Assembly: GCA_027886175.1 (NCBI GenBank)
Contig: JAJNNQ010000027.1
Coordinates: 3,300,001-3,364,000 of the forward strand
Length of the DNA: 64,000 nt
Direction of reading: 5' to 3'
Source: Phylloscopus collybita
Lineage: Eukaryota > Chordata > Aves > Passeriformes > Phylloscopidae
Under the pieces are notes generated by a model. It saw only the letters and a list, made by a program, of their open reading frames with translations, had not been told where the DNA came from and did no database searches. How positions within the stretch are numbered: the first letter of the stretch is position 1; each line of letters opens with the position of its first letter. Shown piece by piece: positions 1 through 10,379 of this stretch. The position numbers and the translations under genes are program-made.

Positions 1-1106
1 AGGCACTAATCTGCAACTCTCAAGTTATGGACAAATTGTAAATTCTTGAAGAACACTTGTGAGTTCTTGTTGAACAGCAGCACTACTGAACAGCTGAATA
101 GTTGGATAATTCCTAAACAGAAGATGACAGAAAGAACTGGAATTTCAGCATTTATGGCCACATCCAGAATTTACCCATCTTAAAAGCACCAAGTATTGAG
201 ACTTGATTTTATTTAAAGGTGATACATTGAGTGATGTATGATCTTCTTCAGCACATGAGATCTTTGCCACATGATGACAAATGTTGTTGCATGCAGCTAC
301 AAGATCCAGACTTTCCACAGAAGACTCTGGAATCTCAACAGACCTGTGCTCCTGTCATTCTGTATCATTATTAGCTCATTAAAATCCTATTTCACGTTTT
401 TTCTCAGAGTGCAATTCTAATATTGCCCTGTGCTCATAAGAGCCTAATAAAACCTACTACTACTAAGACTAACTACTCATCTACTACATTCCCTCATTTG
501 AGAAATAAGTGTAAAAATACTTAGATAGAACATGATAAAGTTCTATTTCCACAGTGTTAGTATAAGAAGTTTCATGTCTCTTGACAAATGCTGGTGCAGT
601 TTAAGCCCTGACACAGTAAACCACAGATTTGATTGTTTCATTAGCAAAGTATCTTTTTCACAGAAAGCATCAAAGCAATAAGAAGACTCCTGAGATAAAT
701 GTGACAAAGCAGCAGGAGTTAATTAAGTAGGACAATGAGTAAACATTTATGGGTGTGATAGGAGACCCAGCTGATTTAATTGCGAGCCTAATTATCAATT
801 AGAGAATCAAGAAATGGCATGTAAGTGAAATATTCCATTTGTTGATACTTTAATGATTTTCAGAGACACAGAAGAACAGTATTAATTGCTATTTTAGAAC
901 TACAGAAGGCTTTCTTTATTCTTCTCTTACTCAAACAGAGGTTCTCAGTACTTCTAAAATGACTAATAAATGCATATAGTCTTCTCATGCTCAAATATTT
1001 AAGGACTTTAGGTGCTTTGGATTTTTTTTTTTTTTTTAAGTCTAATAATTAAACATTCAAACACACTGCCTATAAACCACTCAGCTGAAGTCAAAACCTT
1101 GCTTCA
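1..1106. other. AT-rich non-coding sequence, no gene seen
   Basis: This left edge is AT-rich and CpG-poor. There is a T run near 1022-1038. I see no open frame with splice sites or protein similarity. It may be the 3' flank of the minus-strand exon candidate that follows. Confidence 0.5.
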
Positions 1107-1277
1107 TTTATTTTCTAAGAAGGATTATAAGTGTCCAGTGGTGTGAGAGTCCCATTAACTATTTCCAGGGTGTTTACACATTTCCAGACAACACGAAAGA
1201 GGTCGGGGGAGCATTTAAACCCATGAGGGCAAAGAGCCAGCTGGCTCCACTCGCTGTTGAAATGCTTTATCCAGCAA
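1107..1277 (-). other. Candidate terminal coding exon of an unidentified minus-strand gene
   Basis: Seen: on the minus strand a T-rich tract and CAG acceptor (AG at 1279-1278) are followed by an open frame from 1277 down to a TAG at 1117-1115. The first base completes a codon split by the intron, and 53 full codons follow. An AATAAA signal (1112-1107) lies only two bases after the stop, so the 3' UTR would be very short. The peptide starts CWIKHF, has a middle GFKCSPDLF, and ends TPLDTYNPS; it is rich in Trp and Cys. The other two frames close early (after 20 codons and almost at once). I do not recognise the family. Upstream exons would lie at higher coordinates, towards or across CIMIP1, and I could not find any. 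ANKRD60 is a human neighbour and is worth testing, but I have no sequence match to it. A pseudogene or chance frame is also possible. Confidence 0.4.
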
Positions 1278-1626
1278 CTGCAAGAAAATAAAATTACCAA
1301 AAAAAAAAAAATTCATATAGAGCCAAAAATATTAATATATTGGAACACAATGAACCCTTATAAGCTGTAAATATATTCTGGGTTTTCACATAGAAGCCAT
1401 AAAGTATGTTGAGGCCTTTCTCAGAACTTCTGTAACAGACATGTACCTTGTAAAGGACATTTATCAGAAAAAGAGAGCAGACTCTGTATCACAGGACTAG
1501 TGTTGTTTCCCAATGAAATAATGCAAAACCACTTTTGGTGTGTAGCAAGAGGAACCAGGAACAGGACAGCAGCCTAAAAAGACGCTTTCCACTACCTCAC
1601 CCCAAATGTGTTTTTCTTCATTTGAA

Positions 1627-1652
1627 GACACACACACACACACACACACACA
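1627..1652. repeat. (CA)n microsatellite followed by an A run
   Basis: About thirteen CA units followed directly by about twelve A. Simple repeat, likely length-polymorphic. Confidence 0.95.
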
Positions 1653-1690
1653 AAAAAAAAAAAATATTAACCGAGCGCTTCCCCTGGCCT

Positions 1691-2086
1691 CCTGAGGGGC
1701 CTCAAGAAAGCAGAGAGGGGGATTTTTTTTGCTTTTTTTCCCCTGAGACCCGGCTGTAGTGCTACCGGAGAGACTCTAAAGGACAAGAAGAGAGAATACG
1801 TCCCTTCAGATGGTGTGTGGACACTTGCTAACATTTTATTACACGACTTATTACACACCCCTCCCATTCCCTTGGGCCCGCCCCTCCCGCCATCTTGTGC
1901 CCGCCTGAGGGCCCTCAAGAAAGCAGGGAGTGGGATTTTTTTACTTTTTTTCCTGAGACATGGCTGTAGTGCCGCCGGAGAGCTTCCGAAGGACGAGAGA
2001 AGGCGATCCTTCCCCTCAGAGAGTGCGTGGGCACTTGCCAACATTTCATTAAACACCTTCTCGCCCTTCTCTCCATCCTGTGCCCA
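1691..2086. repeat. Two-copy tandem duplication of about 200 bp upstream of CIMIP1
   Basis: Copy A is about 1691-1903 and copy B about 1904-2086. Shared blocks occur in the same order: CCTGAGGG, CCTCAAGAAAGCAG, a T-rich stretch with CCTGAGAC, GGCTGTAGTGC, CGGAGAG, CACTTGC-AACATTT, and CCATC-TGTGCCC. The copies differ by many substitutions and an indel near their right part, so the duplication is not recent. On the minus strand one open frame (2056-1667) crosses both copies because the offset of 213 bases is a multiple of three. I read that frame as a by-product of the repeat rather than a gene. The source could be a transposon or LTR-like fragment, but I cannot name one. Confidence 0.8.
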
Positions 2087-2156
2087 CAGGAGTTCGCGCC
2101 CCTGCCGCCGCCGTTGCCCCGCAACGCCCGGGCGGCCGCGGCGAGTCCCCGGTGCC

Positions 2157-2262
2157 GGCTGAGGCGAATCCCCGGCGGGGCTGAGGCAAATCCCCGTTTC
2201 TGGCGGGGCTGAGGTGAATCCCCGGTGCCGGAGGGGTTGAGGCGAATCCCCGGCCCTGGCCC
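2157..2262. repeat. GC-rich minisatellite abutting the CIMIP1 start codon
   Basis: Four degenerate copies of a unit of about 20-35 bases built on GGGCTGAGGCGAATCCCCGG, with variable spacers (TTTCTGGC, TGCCGGA, CCCTGGCC). It ends within two bases of the CIMIP1 ATG, so it is probably in the 5' UTR or core promoter. Confidence 0.8.
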
Positions 2263-2263
2263 G

Positions 2264-5200
2264 ATGGATCCCAACAACTTCGTAGCCCGGGACAACATCT
2301 GGTAACAGCCCCGCCCGGCCCCGGCAAACACCGCTGCTCTGCTGCTGCTCCCGTGCCCTCTTCCCCTCCCGCCCCTTAGCCCCGCGCTAAAAGACTTCTC
2401 GTGTGTGTTTTAAAAAGGGTTTGCGCTGTGTAAAGTGTGCCTTGGTAAAAAAATCAGGGCTTTTAGAGCTGGCTCCTGTGCTCCCCTCCTTCCCCGCCGG
2501 GTGCGGGGTCTGGGCATCTCGTCAGTCAACACAGTAAATGAAAGTGTATTTGGAAGGACTTGGTGCTTACTTTTCAACCTCCTCCGCTTCTTAAAAAAAA
2601 CATAATTTAAAAGCGGTGCGTTCACATGCAGCGTTTCAAACCTCTGGAAAGTATTTTCCCATTAGCTCTGAGTCAGACAATGATAATTTGTACATAAACT
2701 TGCTGTTTTGAGATGGAAGTTTAAAGATTCCTGCTGAAGTGCTGTGCTTTGTGACATCAGTAGTTGGGTTGGCTTGTTGGGGTTTTTTTTTTTAATGAAA
2801 GTTTTCAAAGTAATCTTAAATATTTCTCCGTTGGTTTCAGGAAAGATCAGATTGGAAAGGAAGAAGAGGCTGCAAAAAGATGGGCTGAAAATTGGGGATT
2901 TTTGAAAACACCTCTTGAGGAGGTAAAATCGAATGGCATGTAATATGGCTTATAATATAAGCAACACATGGAATACTTGTGCACAAATTTATCTGGACAC
3001 AAGATTATGAGAGCACAGAAGACTAGAAATGTACTGAGTATGCTTTACTACTCTGGCATCCAAGGTAGCAACTGCACTACTTTTGAAGTGGTTCAAATAT
3101 TTGAAGTGGTTCAAATATTCAGTTGTCTTCTGAATAAAATACATCAAGTGGTAATTTATATGCCGTGCATATTCTGATATATTTCTCTTGAGAAGCGTGA
3201 CTCCTAATAGTGCTAACAAGTACTAGATGCACACTGACAGGAAAATATTTCCCCTTTGTCTCTCCATATGGTATTTTAAAAATCTAGGGGAAAAGGTTCC
3301 AGCTAATTAAATTGTCAGTGGGGGAATCTGCAACAAATGAAAATATTTGGAGTGATGTCTCTTCTCAGTGATGTTTAGATATTAGAATACAGTAGCACAT
3401 GATGTTACATTTGAAATCGCAGTATTTCATTGCTAAAGAACAGGATTGATGCAGCCCCTGCATTGTTATAAATGTAGTTTGCATGTCTTCTGAAACAAAC
3501 AAAAAAAATCCAGTAATTTCCAAAACACTGAAATAAGTAATCCTGCTTGAGGTGGAAAAAACGGGAAGTTCATATGCAACAATGAGGGGAATGGTGTGGT
3601 TATCATATATTATAGTATATTTCAAAATATGTTTCAAAATAAGTTTTTGAATATGTTTTGGTTTTAGTTGATTGGAGAAGAAAAGAAAGAAGATGCAAAG
3701 CCCAAGCTACAGCTTCCAGATCACCTTAAGATTCGGCCTGTGACACCTCCAGAAAAATACATTAAGGTTAGAAAATTAGATTTTAAAATTGCAATACAGC
3801 AACATCTGTCTTAAGAAACCACACAAGCTCTGAAAAACAGTTGTCTTACAGAGGGAGGCCTTTAACTAAAGGTCAAAGTAAACTGCATTTGCAGGCCGAA
3901 CTATGCTTTAAAAGCATTTGTTTAAGACAAGGAATTGCCCTTTGGATATGGTTGTAATTTTTCTACCTTTATTTTAGAGTCTGCTTTTTGCCAGAGACAA
4001 TACCACTGTCTTCTTCAGTACCACTCTAATAAGCCAAATCATAATTATTTTGTTTCATATGATTTATATGTACATTCAGAGTCTTAAAGCTGTCAAACAG
4101 CTGGAGAGTAGAATGTGACTGATGGTTTAAATTTGTAAATATGGTGTGTAAATATAGGAGCACCAATGAATAGGGTGACTCCACAGGCACCTAAAGCAGT
4201 GACATTGGGAGAGGAATGTACTCACAAAAGGGGAAGCAGAATATGCTAATGGAAAGGAAGGCTAGTCCACTTAGAGAAGATTAGGGAAGTAAAGGAGATT
4301 GGAAATTATTACTTGCTGAACTAGCTTTCTTTCAAAGGATTCCAAGGTTGGGGAGATAAGGTAAGGAGGTAAAAGCTTTTACTGAGATTAAATTAAAATA
4401 AAAAGAGCTAGTGCTGAGTATGGTAAAGAAATGAAATGGCATCATTTCTGCCATTACTGCTACTTGTTCTTCACTTTTGTCCCAAACCTCCAACCTCAGT
4501 CCAGTTGCAGTTGCAGTTGAGTTTCAGCCCCGTGAGAATGTTGGTGCAAATCCTGCAGTTATCAGCTGCTCCACAAGCCTGCAGAGCCTGGTGCACATTG
4601 GAACAGAGTTTCCATTTCACCTCAGAACTGGGAGGAAGGGAAGGGTTAGCTGTGATTTAGGTCACCCTTTACATATTCAGAGTGAAGTTTCATACATCCT
4701 TTCCAGAACTGTCTTTCTGCACATTTACCTTGTGGTAACAGTCAAATCTGTTCTCTCTAGGTTAGACTAATAAAAGCTTCTGCAGAGTCCCCTCCCCCAG
4801 ACTGAAAGTGGGACATGATTTCCTTCATTATCCTGCTCAGTGGGTGGCACTTTTGGCCATAAAAATTATCTTTTCTGAGGAGCTGCTCCACCTAAATATC
4901 ATAAACATTTTCTTATCTTGGCCAAAGAACAAAGTGAAGCAACTCTGGCAAGAGAACTGAAACATTGTTCTCTTGCTGTGTATTTCTCTGCTAAGTCCCC
5001 AGATGCTGAAATGATAGAACGTGCCCAATTGAGATGATTCAGCCAAAGTAAGCACAGCAGTCACTGAACAGAGTCTGTTGGCTTTTGTTTTGTTTCCTTT
5101 TTAGCTAGATTAGTTGCAGATTAACTTGCTGCTCACCCATCTTTTAAAGCAGAAGGAAGGTAGAGTGAATAAGTAGTTCTTGATGTAAAAGCCAGCTTGG

Positions 5201-5722
5201 TCAGTAATATCTTTGGCATTTGGATTTAAAATTATTATTCCATAGCTGCATTGCTACCAAATGTATTACAGCAAGGAGAAGACACTATTTCTCCTGTTTA
5301 CAGAAGATAATTAGTTTTAAAGATGACAACGATGATCTTTGGCTTGAGCTTTTTCCATACATAATAATAATGAAAAAAATTCTAATAATGTTAAGCAATT
5401 AAAGCCCTTAGTATTGAGCCAAAGTTTGAAAAAAAAATTCCAACACACACTACTAAACAATGACTTGATTGTTGGTTTTAGAACACTACAGCACAAAAGA
5501 CAATGTTGCATGATAGCAACTTTAACCAAAAACCTTTTCTTCATTCAGTTTTACATGTTACTTTGACTTTAGGTGCTTCCATCTCCTCCAATACCTAAAA
5601 CTACCCAGGGATTTATTGGCTGGAGATCGGCTGTTCCAGCACTGTCACTTGAACACGATTTTCAAAGCCAAAGCAAAGGAGATGCCTGTAATATGAAGCA
5701 ACCATGTGAGCCCTCTGAGTGA
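2264..5722 (+). CDS. CIMIP1: Ciliary microtubule inner protein 1 (C20orf85 homologue), 4 coding exons, 122 aa
   Basis: Exons: 2264-2301, 2841-2922, 3668-3766 and 5573-5722; all introns are GT-AG and phases agree. The start is the ATG at 2264 (MDPNNF), giving 122 residues against about 137 in human; the difference is mainly a shorter N-terminus and tail. Recognition rests on NWGFLKTP (residues 30-37), IRPVTPPEKYIK (62-73), and TTQGFIGWRSAVP (83-95), which match C20orf85/LLC1. Known for the family: a small protein on the luminal side of axonemal doublet microtubules in motile cilia. No signal peptide or membrane segment is seen. The region upstream is GC-rich and repeat-laden, so it may carry the promoter. 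An AATAAA at 5731-5736 lies just after the stop, with a second at 5930-5935. Confidence 0.93.
3082..3118. repeat. 18-bp perfect tandem duplication in CIMIP1 intron 2
   Basis: TTGAAGTGGTTCAAATAT occurs twice in a row. Each unit contains an imperfect inverted repeat (TTGAA...TTCAA). Confidence 0.9.
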
Positions 5723-5730
5723 CATTATGA

Positions 5731-5736
5731 AATAAA
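5731..5736 (+). terminator. CIMIP1: Poly(A) signal of CIMIP1
   Basis: Canonical AATAAA nine bases after the TGA. A second copy at 5930-5935 is an alternative. Choice between them is inference. Confidence 0.65.
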
Positions 5737-5939
5737 GAGGCACAAAGATCCATCTGCATTCCTGAGGAAATATCCTCTAGTGGACTGTTGATTATTTCTG
5801 CTATTTCTGTGAAAATCCACAATCATTTTGGTAAAGTGTGAACATTTTCATTTTACTTAATTGAATCTATGGCATTCAAGCTGTTAACGCTGCTTCAGAG
5901 CTTCTGCTTGTAGCTTAGAAATAACAATGAATAAACTCA

Positions 5940-8900
5940 GATTAAATTCACAGGACACATACTATTTTTATTAGCCCTAATAAGACTATAATTTAAAAAT
6001 ATTCATTGTAAGTTGGAATGACAGTGCAAATTTTTATAACTGTTCCTCCATGAGAACCTCTACTCATAAAATACTCATAAAATACACTGGGTTTTGTGTT
6101 GGGTGTGCTTTGCAGGTATTTTGTGCAGTTACACACATAAGTGAGTAGTTCTCACTAAAGAAATAGAGTACACAAAGGCCCCAGTGACACAAAGTATCAT
6201 TGAAAAATCAGTTTTAATACCAAAACAGGGTTTTTCCATTAGTTGATCAGTATGCCAATGGATTAAAAAGGATTTCTATCGCTTCAGTTTTGTGTATGCC
6301 AATATTTGCACCAACCAGGGAGAGATGCTCAGAGCCAGCAGGTGATTGCTCCCTCAGTGGCCTGGAGTTCAGTCTTGCACTTCATGATGCACCTGAAGAT
6401 TTGCCAGGATTTCTGGAAGCTCAGGAGACTCATTGAGCTGCAGCAACTGTTTGCATAATATAATTCTAACTGACCAAGCTGTTCAAACCAGAAGGTTGTT
6501 GAAACAAAAAAGACCCTCCAAGAAGTCAACACAGGCTGCTCCCTCTAACTCCTTATCACTTAAAGGGGAAAGGTTTTTTCCTCTTTAACCCTGCTGCAAG
6601 AGCTCCTTTGTGTTCTGCAGCCATCAATATCTACTGCTTGAGTCAGCACTAAGTCCTTGGCTTTCACAGCAGTAAGGCAGCAGCCAGTGTTTGTTCTTCC
6701 CTTCTTCCCAAGAAATGACTCACAATGATCAACATCCCACCTTTTTTTTTACATCCATTTCCAAATGCCCACAAAATAACAATATTTTACTTTTTTTCCA
6801 TATTCTTTACAAATAATGGAGAAGTGAGTCATATCCTTTGGAAAGATTACCCAAGAAGGAGAACACATAGCAGAAGTAACTTCAGACACTTTACTTAAAA
6901 ACCAGAATAAAGAATGGCTTGGAATCAGACTCTGGAAATTGAAGTTAAATTGTAGTTTAGCTACTAACCATAACCTGTGTACACTGTTCTTTGGACAACC
7001 AAGATAACTGTAAGAAGAATATTTAAATTCAGTGTGCTTTCTTGTCATTGCCAGGTTTGTGTCTCTTGCTTATTTTAATCATGTGGTATGTGATTCTTCA
7101 GTTTATTTTATGAACATAAGATCTTGTCTGATTTATATAAACAGGTATAATAATGATTAATATGTCAGTAGCAATTAAATTACATTAATTCAGGCCAAAT
7201 AAAAGGGGAACTTCACTGGCTTTTAGAGTTATATTAAAGAATCAAAGCTGGCACCAAATACCCAGTGGATATTTGTATGAAGTGAAATCCAAATCCAGAT
7301 GAGCCATGGTTTGATTTTGAAGACCAAAATAAATTCTTTGTCCAGCATCTACAGTTGGACATTCCTGACTCTTATTCCAGTGTCTGAATATTAACTCTGT
7401 CCTGACAGTAAGGATTTTGTATTGTTCATTCTGTCATTTAAGGTACCTTTACTTCAGGAGATACTTTAATAGAGACTAATTTGGGATGTGCAAGGAATAT
7501 AATCTAAAATTTTAAGTAATTTCTTTATCATAAATCTGTCAGTTGTTATTTGTCCCATGTATTCAGGGTTTTGGTGTTGTGTGAAACTATAAACCTGACT
7601 ATTTTTTCCCAACACTTCTAACATTTTACGTGAAAAAATTGTGTCGAAATTGTAGATTTGCAGCTGACAAAGGACTGCCCAGTCATCTACCCCAGTTGTG
7701 AATCCTAAAGGTTGTTACAGAATTATTGTATCACCTTGTTGTGTTTGAAACCTGGCCTTTAATTTGTGGAAATTAACCTATTTATTGGAGCCAGGTTAGG
7801 TACATAAATGCCACTGCACACTGTAAAATATCACACGTCTCCGAGGTCAGGACAGTGTTAGTAAACTCTGCACACACCAGAAAATGCTTCAAAACAAAAT
7901 TCAATCACTTCAAAAGTGCAACAGAAGTCTGAACAATTTTAATTCTCTATGAAAGGGTTAGACCTGTGTCTCTGTGCAAGTCAGAGCAGAACCAAAATAG
8001 GAGAACAAGATCTAAGTGTATTTAGATGTCTTTGATGCTCCAACCAACATTTCATTTGGTCTTTTGTGAAGTTTCTGGTGAGCACAGGGAGCTGCAGAGC
8101 AACTCCTTGGTTGACAAAAATTTTTCTGAAAGCTGAAGCCACCTGGCCTTCAGTGTTGTTTTCAGGTAAACTTTGCTAACAGACTCATTTTAGAGAAAAG
8201 CTGTGGATTGTCTTTCAGAAGTGCCCACACAGAAATGTTACTGGATCTGATACCCAGTCACCAGAGCCAGAGGTGGAAACAGGTAAGCCCCACATCTGCC
8301 ACCAAGGATGTGTCCCTGCAGGTGCTCTCCTGGGTGTGTGATGAAAAAACAGCAAATGCTTAAATGGCAGCTGCATTTGAGTTGAAGAACAATGAAATCA
8401 AAATTCTCTTTTTCACAAGCACTCACTTAACAAACAACAAAATTGGGGGACAAAAACCTGGTGTTTTGCTTCACAATGTGTTCTTTTCTGTGCTGTTAGA
8501 ACTGGCACAAAACTGGCACTTGCTATTTATAATTTCATTAATATAAGTTACTTTACCAGGAGCTCAGAGTTAAAAGATTCCTATTTATTTAAAATGCATT
8601 TTACAGAGAATAAAGATTTTTGATTAGCTTATAGTTACTGGTGATTCTGAGTAAGTAGCACTACTGAGGTTGCAATCACCATACAAAGAGCTACATTTGG
8701 AAAGAACCAAAGTGAAAAGCAGCCACAGCCTGTGCACAGACAAGTCATTCAGTGCCTAAAAGGGTGCTTGGAGGATAAACCTCAGTGCTCTGCATGAGAC
8801 ATCTCTGCAGTGACGTGCTGTGACATCCCAATGACACTCACTGCAGTCCTAAGCCTGAGCAACAAACTCTTGTTCCCAGTTGATCCTGTTGGCTGCTCTG

Positions 8901-10080
8901 TCAGCCTAAGGTAACTTTAGTTCTGAGATTGTTTCCTTACAAAACAGAGGATGTAGGATTTTATTTTTATAATTTTATATATTATAATTTTTATAATTTT
9001 CAGAGCCATAAGGCTCCCCATTCACACACATCATCTCCTCCTTTAGTGAAGGATTCTTTTTGGTTCCTTCCACACTGTACCAAGTAGCAAAGTGACAAGC
9101 ACTGATCTAACAGAGTCACTGGCAACCAGACCAGAAACTTCTGCTCCCCTGTGGAGCCCAGCCCAGGCTCTCCTTGCTTTACATTCCTCAATGTGTTGTG
9201 TTTTGTTCCCCTTGAAGCCGTGCCCTTGTAGCAAAACAGATAAGGCCTGCTCACAGACTATTACCTTCTTCCTGACTCCTGTGGTTTTCACATCCCATCA
9301 AATTGTCATTTAGCTGAAAGCATGTCAGACCATTTCACAGGACCATACTGGAATAAATTTAACTGTACTGGAAATTGATACAGTTGTGCTGTGAAACTGA
9401 TTGGGTTGGAAGTGAACAAAACATCATTCCTCAGTCATACACAGAAAAGACTCATGGTATTGAGAAATAACTTTTTAAACATAACAATTTTATTAACCTC
9501 ACATGTCCTGTTTTAGGTGAGCTGCACTCTGCAGTTACATATGAGATCTGGTTGAAATTTAGAAGTGATGGGTCAATACAATGTGCTTTTATTAAAGGAA
9601 ATTACACCTTTACACCCTGTGATCACAGATTGTGTATGTGGCAGTACAAGGGACTCTGAATTTAGCCCCTTCCCTCATATTTTTCCTCCTCACTGCTTTA
9701 TCTGCTTCACTAAAGAAGCGAAATAAACTAAAAATTCACTAAATATTGAAATAAACCTGCGGACTTCAAAGCACAAAAACAGATACAACCATGAAGAAAT
9801 AAACAGAACAAAGAACCTTCATTCCCCACCAGCACCACGCTTTCAGTTTGGTGGCTCCACTGACAGCAGCTTCCCTGGGTGCAAGACCAGACTTGCAGGT
9901 ACCAAATTGGGATTAAATGTGGACACAACTTTACTAATCGAAGTTTTTAATTGCTCTGATAACAGCATAATTGAGAGTTCCAATACAGGGCTGTAGAAAG
10001 TGGCCATTTTCTCTACTTCCTTGATAAAGAGTCCTTTACCCAGTCCATTCTCCTGACTGCTTTCCCGAAAGATGATAAAT
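5940..10080. other. Intergenic sequence downstream of CIMIP1
   Basis: AT-rich, CpG-poor, with only short open frames that lack splice-site support or recognisable protein sequence. There is an A/T-only stretch around 8960-8998. No RNA gene or complete mobile element recognised. Confidence 0.5.
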
Positions 10081-10089
10081 GTGGAGAGC

Positions 10090-10375
10090 AGCCGTGCACC
10101 CAAACAAGCCATGGCAGCCCTCGCCCCCCAGCCCCTGCACGCACATTTCTGTCTCCGGCTTTCCCAGCGATGCCTCCAGGCTGCCGAGTGACACCCGGCT
10201 AATCCGCGATGCTCCAGCCTGACCCGAACCTGACAATGCCTTCTCACTTCCCGCAGCCCCTCCTTCTCCTCCCGAAGTGAGAGACGGGCAATGCTTTTAT
10301 TCCTCACCGGGGAGCAAGACGAGCTCAGCTCTGCTCGTGAATCTCCTCTGTTCGCTGACACGCGTCAGACACAAC
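10090..10375. promoter_or_regulatory. Isolated CpG-rich patch, possible promoter or first exon
   Basis: About twenty CpG dinucleotides within under 300 bases, in a region that is otherwise CpG-poor. The minus strand has a good donor-like site, CCCCG|GTGAGG, near 10305. A minus-strand open frame of about 170 codons (10361-9843) crosses it but has no ATG at its head and no family I recognise. Known: human ANKRD60 lies between C20orf85 and PPP4R1L, so this could be the promoter or a relic of that gene. That link is inference from position only. Confidence 0.35.
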
Positions 10376-10379
10376 ATTC

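Noticed and set aside
1667..2056. 129-codon minus-strand frame as a gene
   Set aside because: It coincides with the two-copy tandem repeat whose spacing is a multiple of three, has no known domain and no splice or poly(A) support. Kept only as a repeat finding.
9843..10361. 172-codon minus-strand frame near 10 kb as a coding gene
   Set aside because: No ATG at the head of the frame, no recognised domain and odd composition. The CpG patch is reported but the frame is not called.
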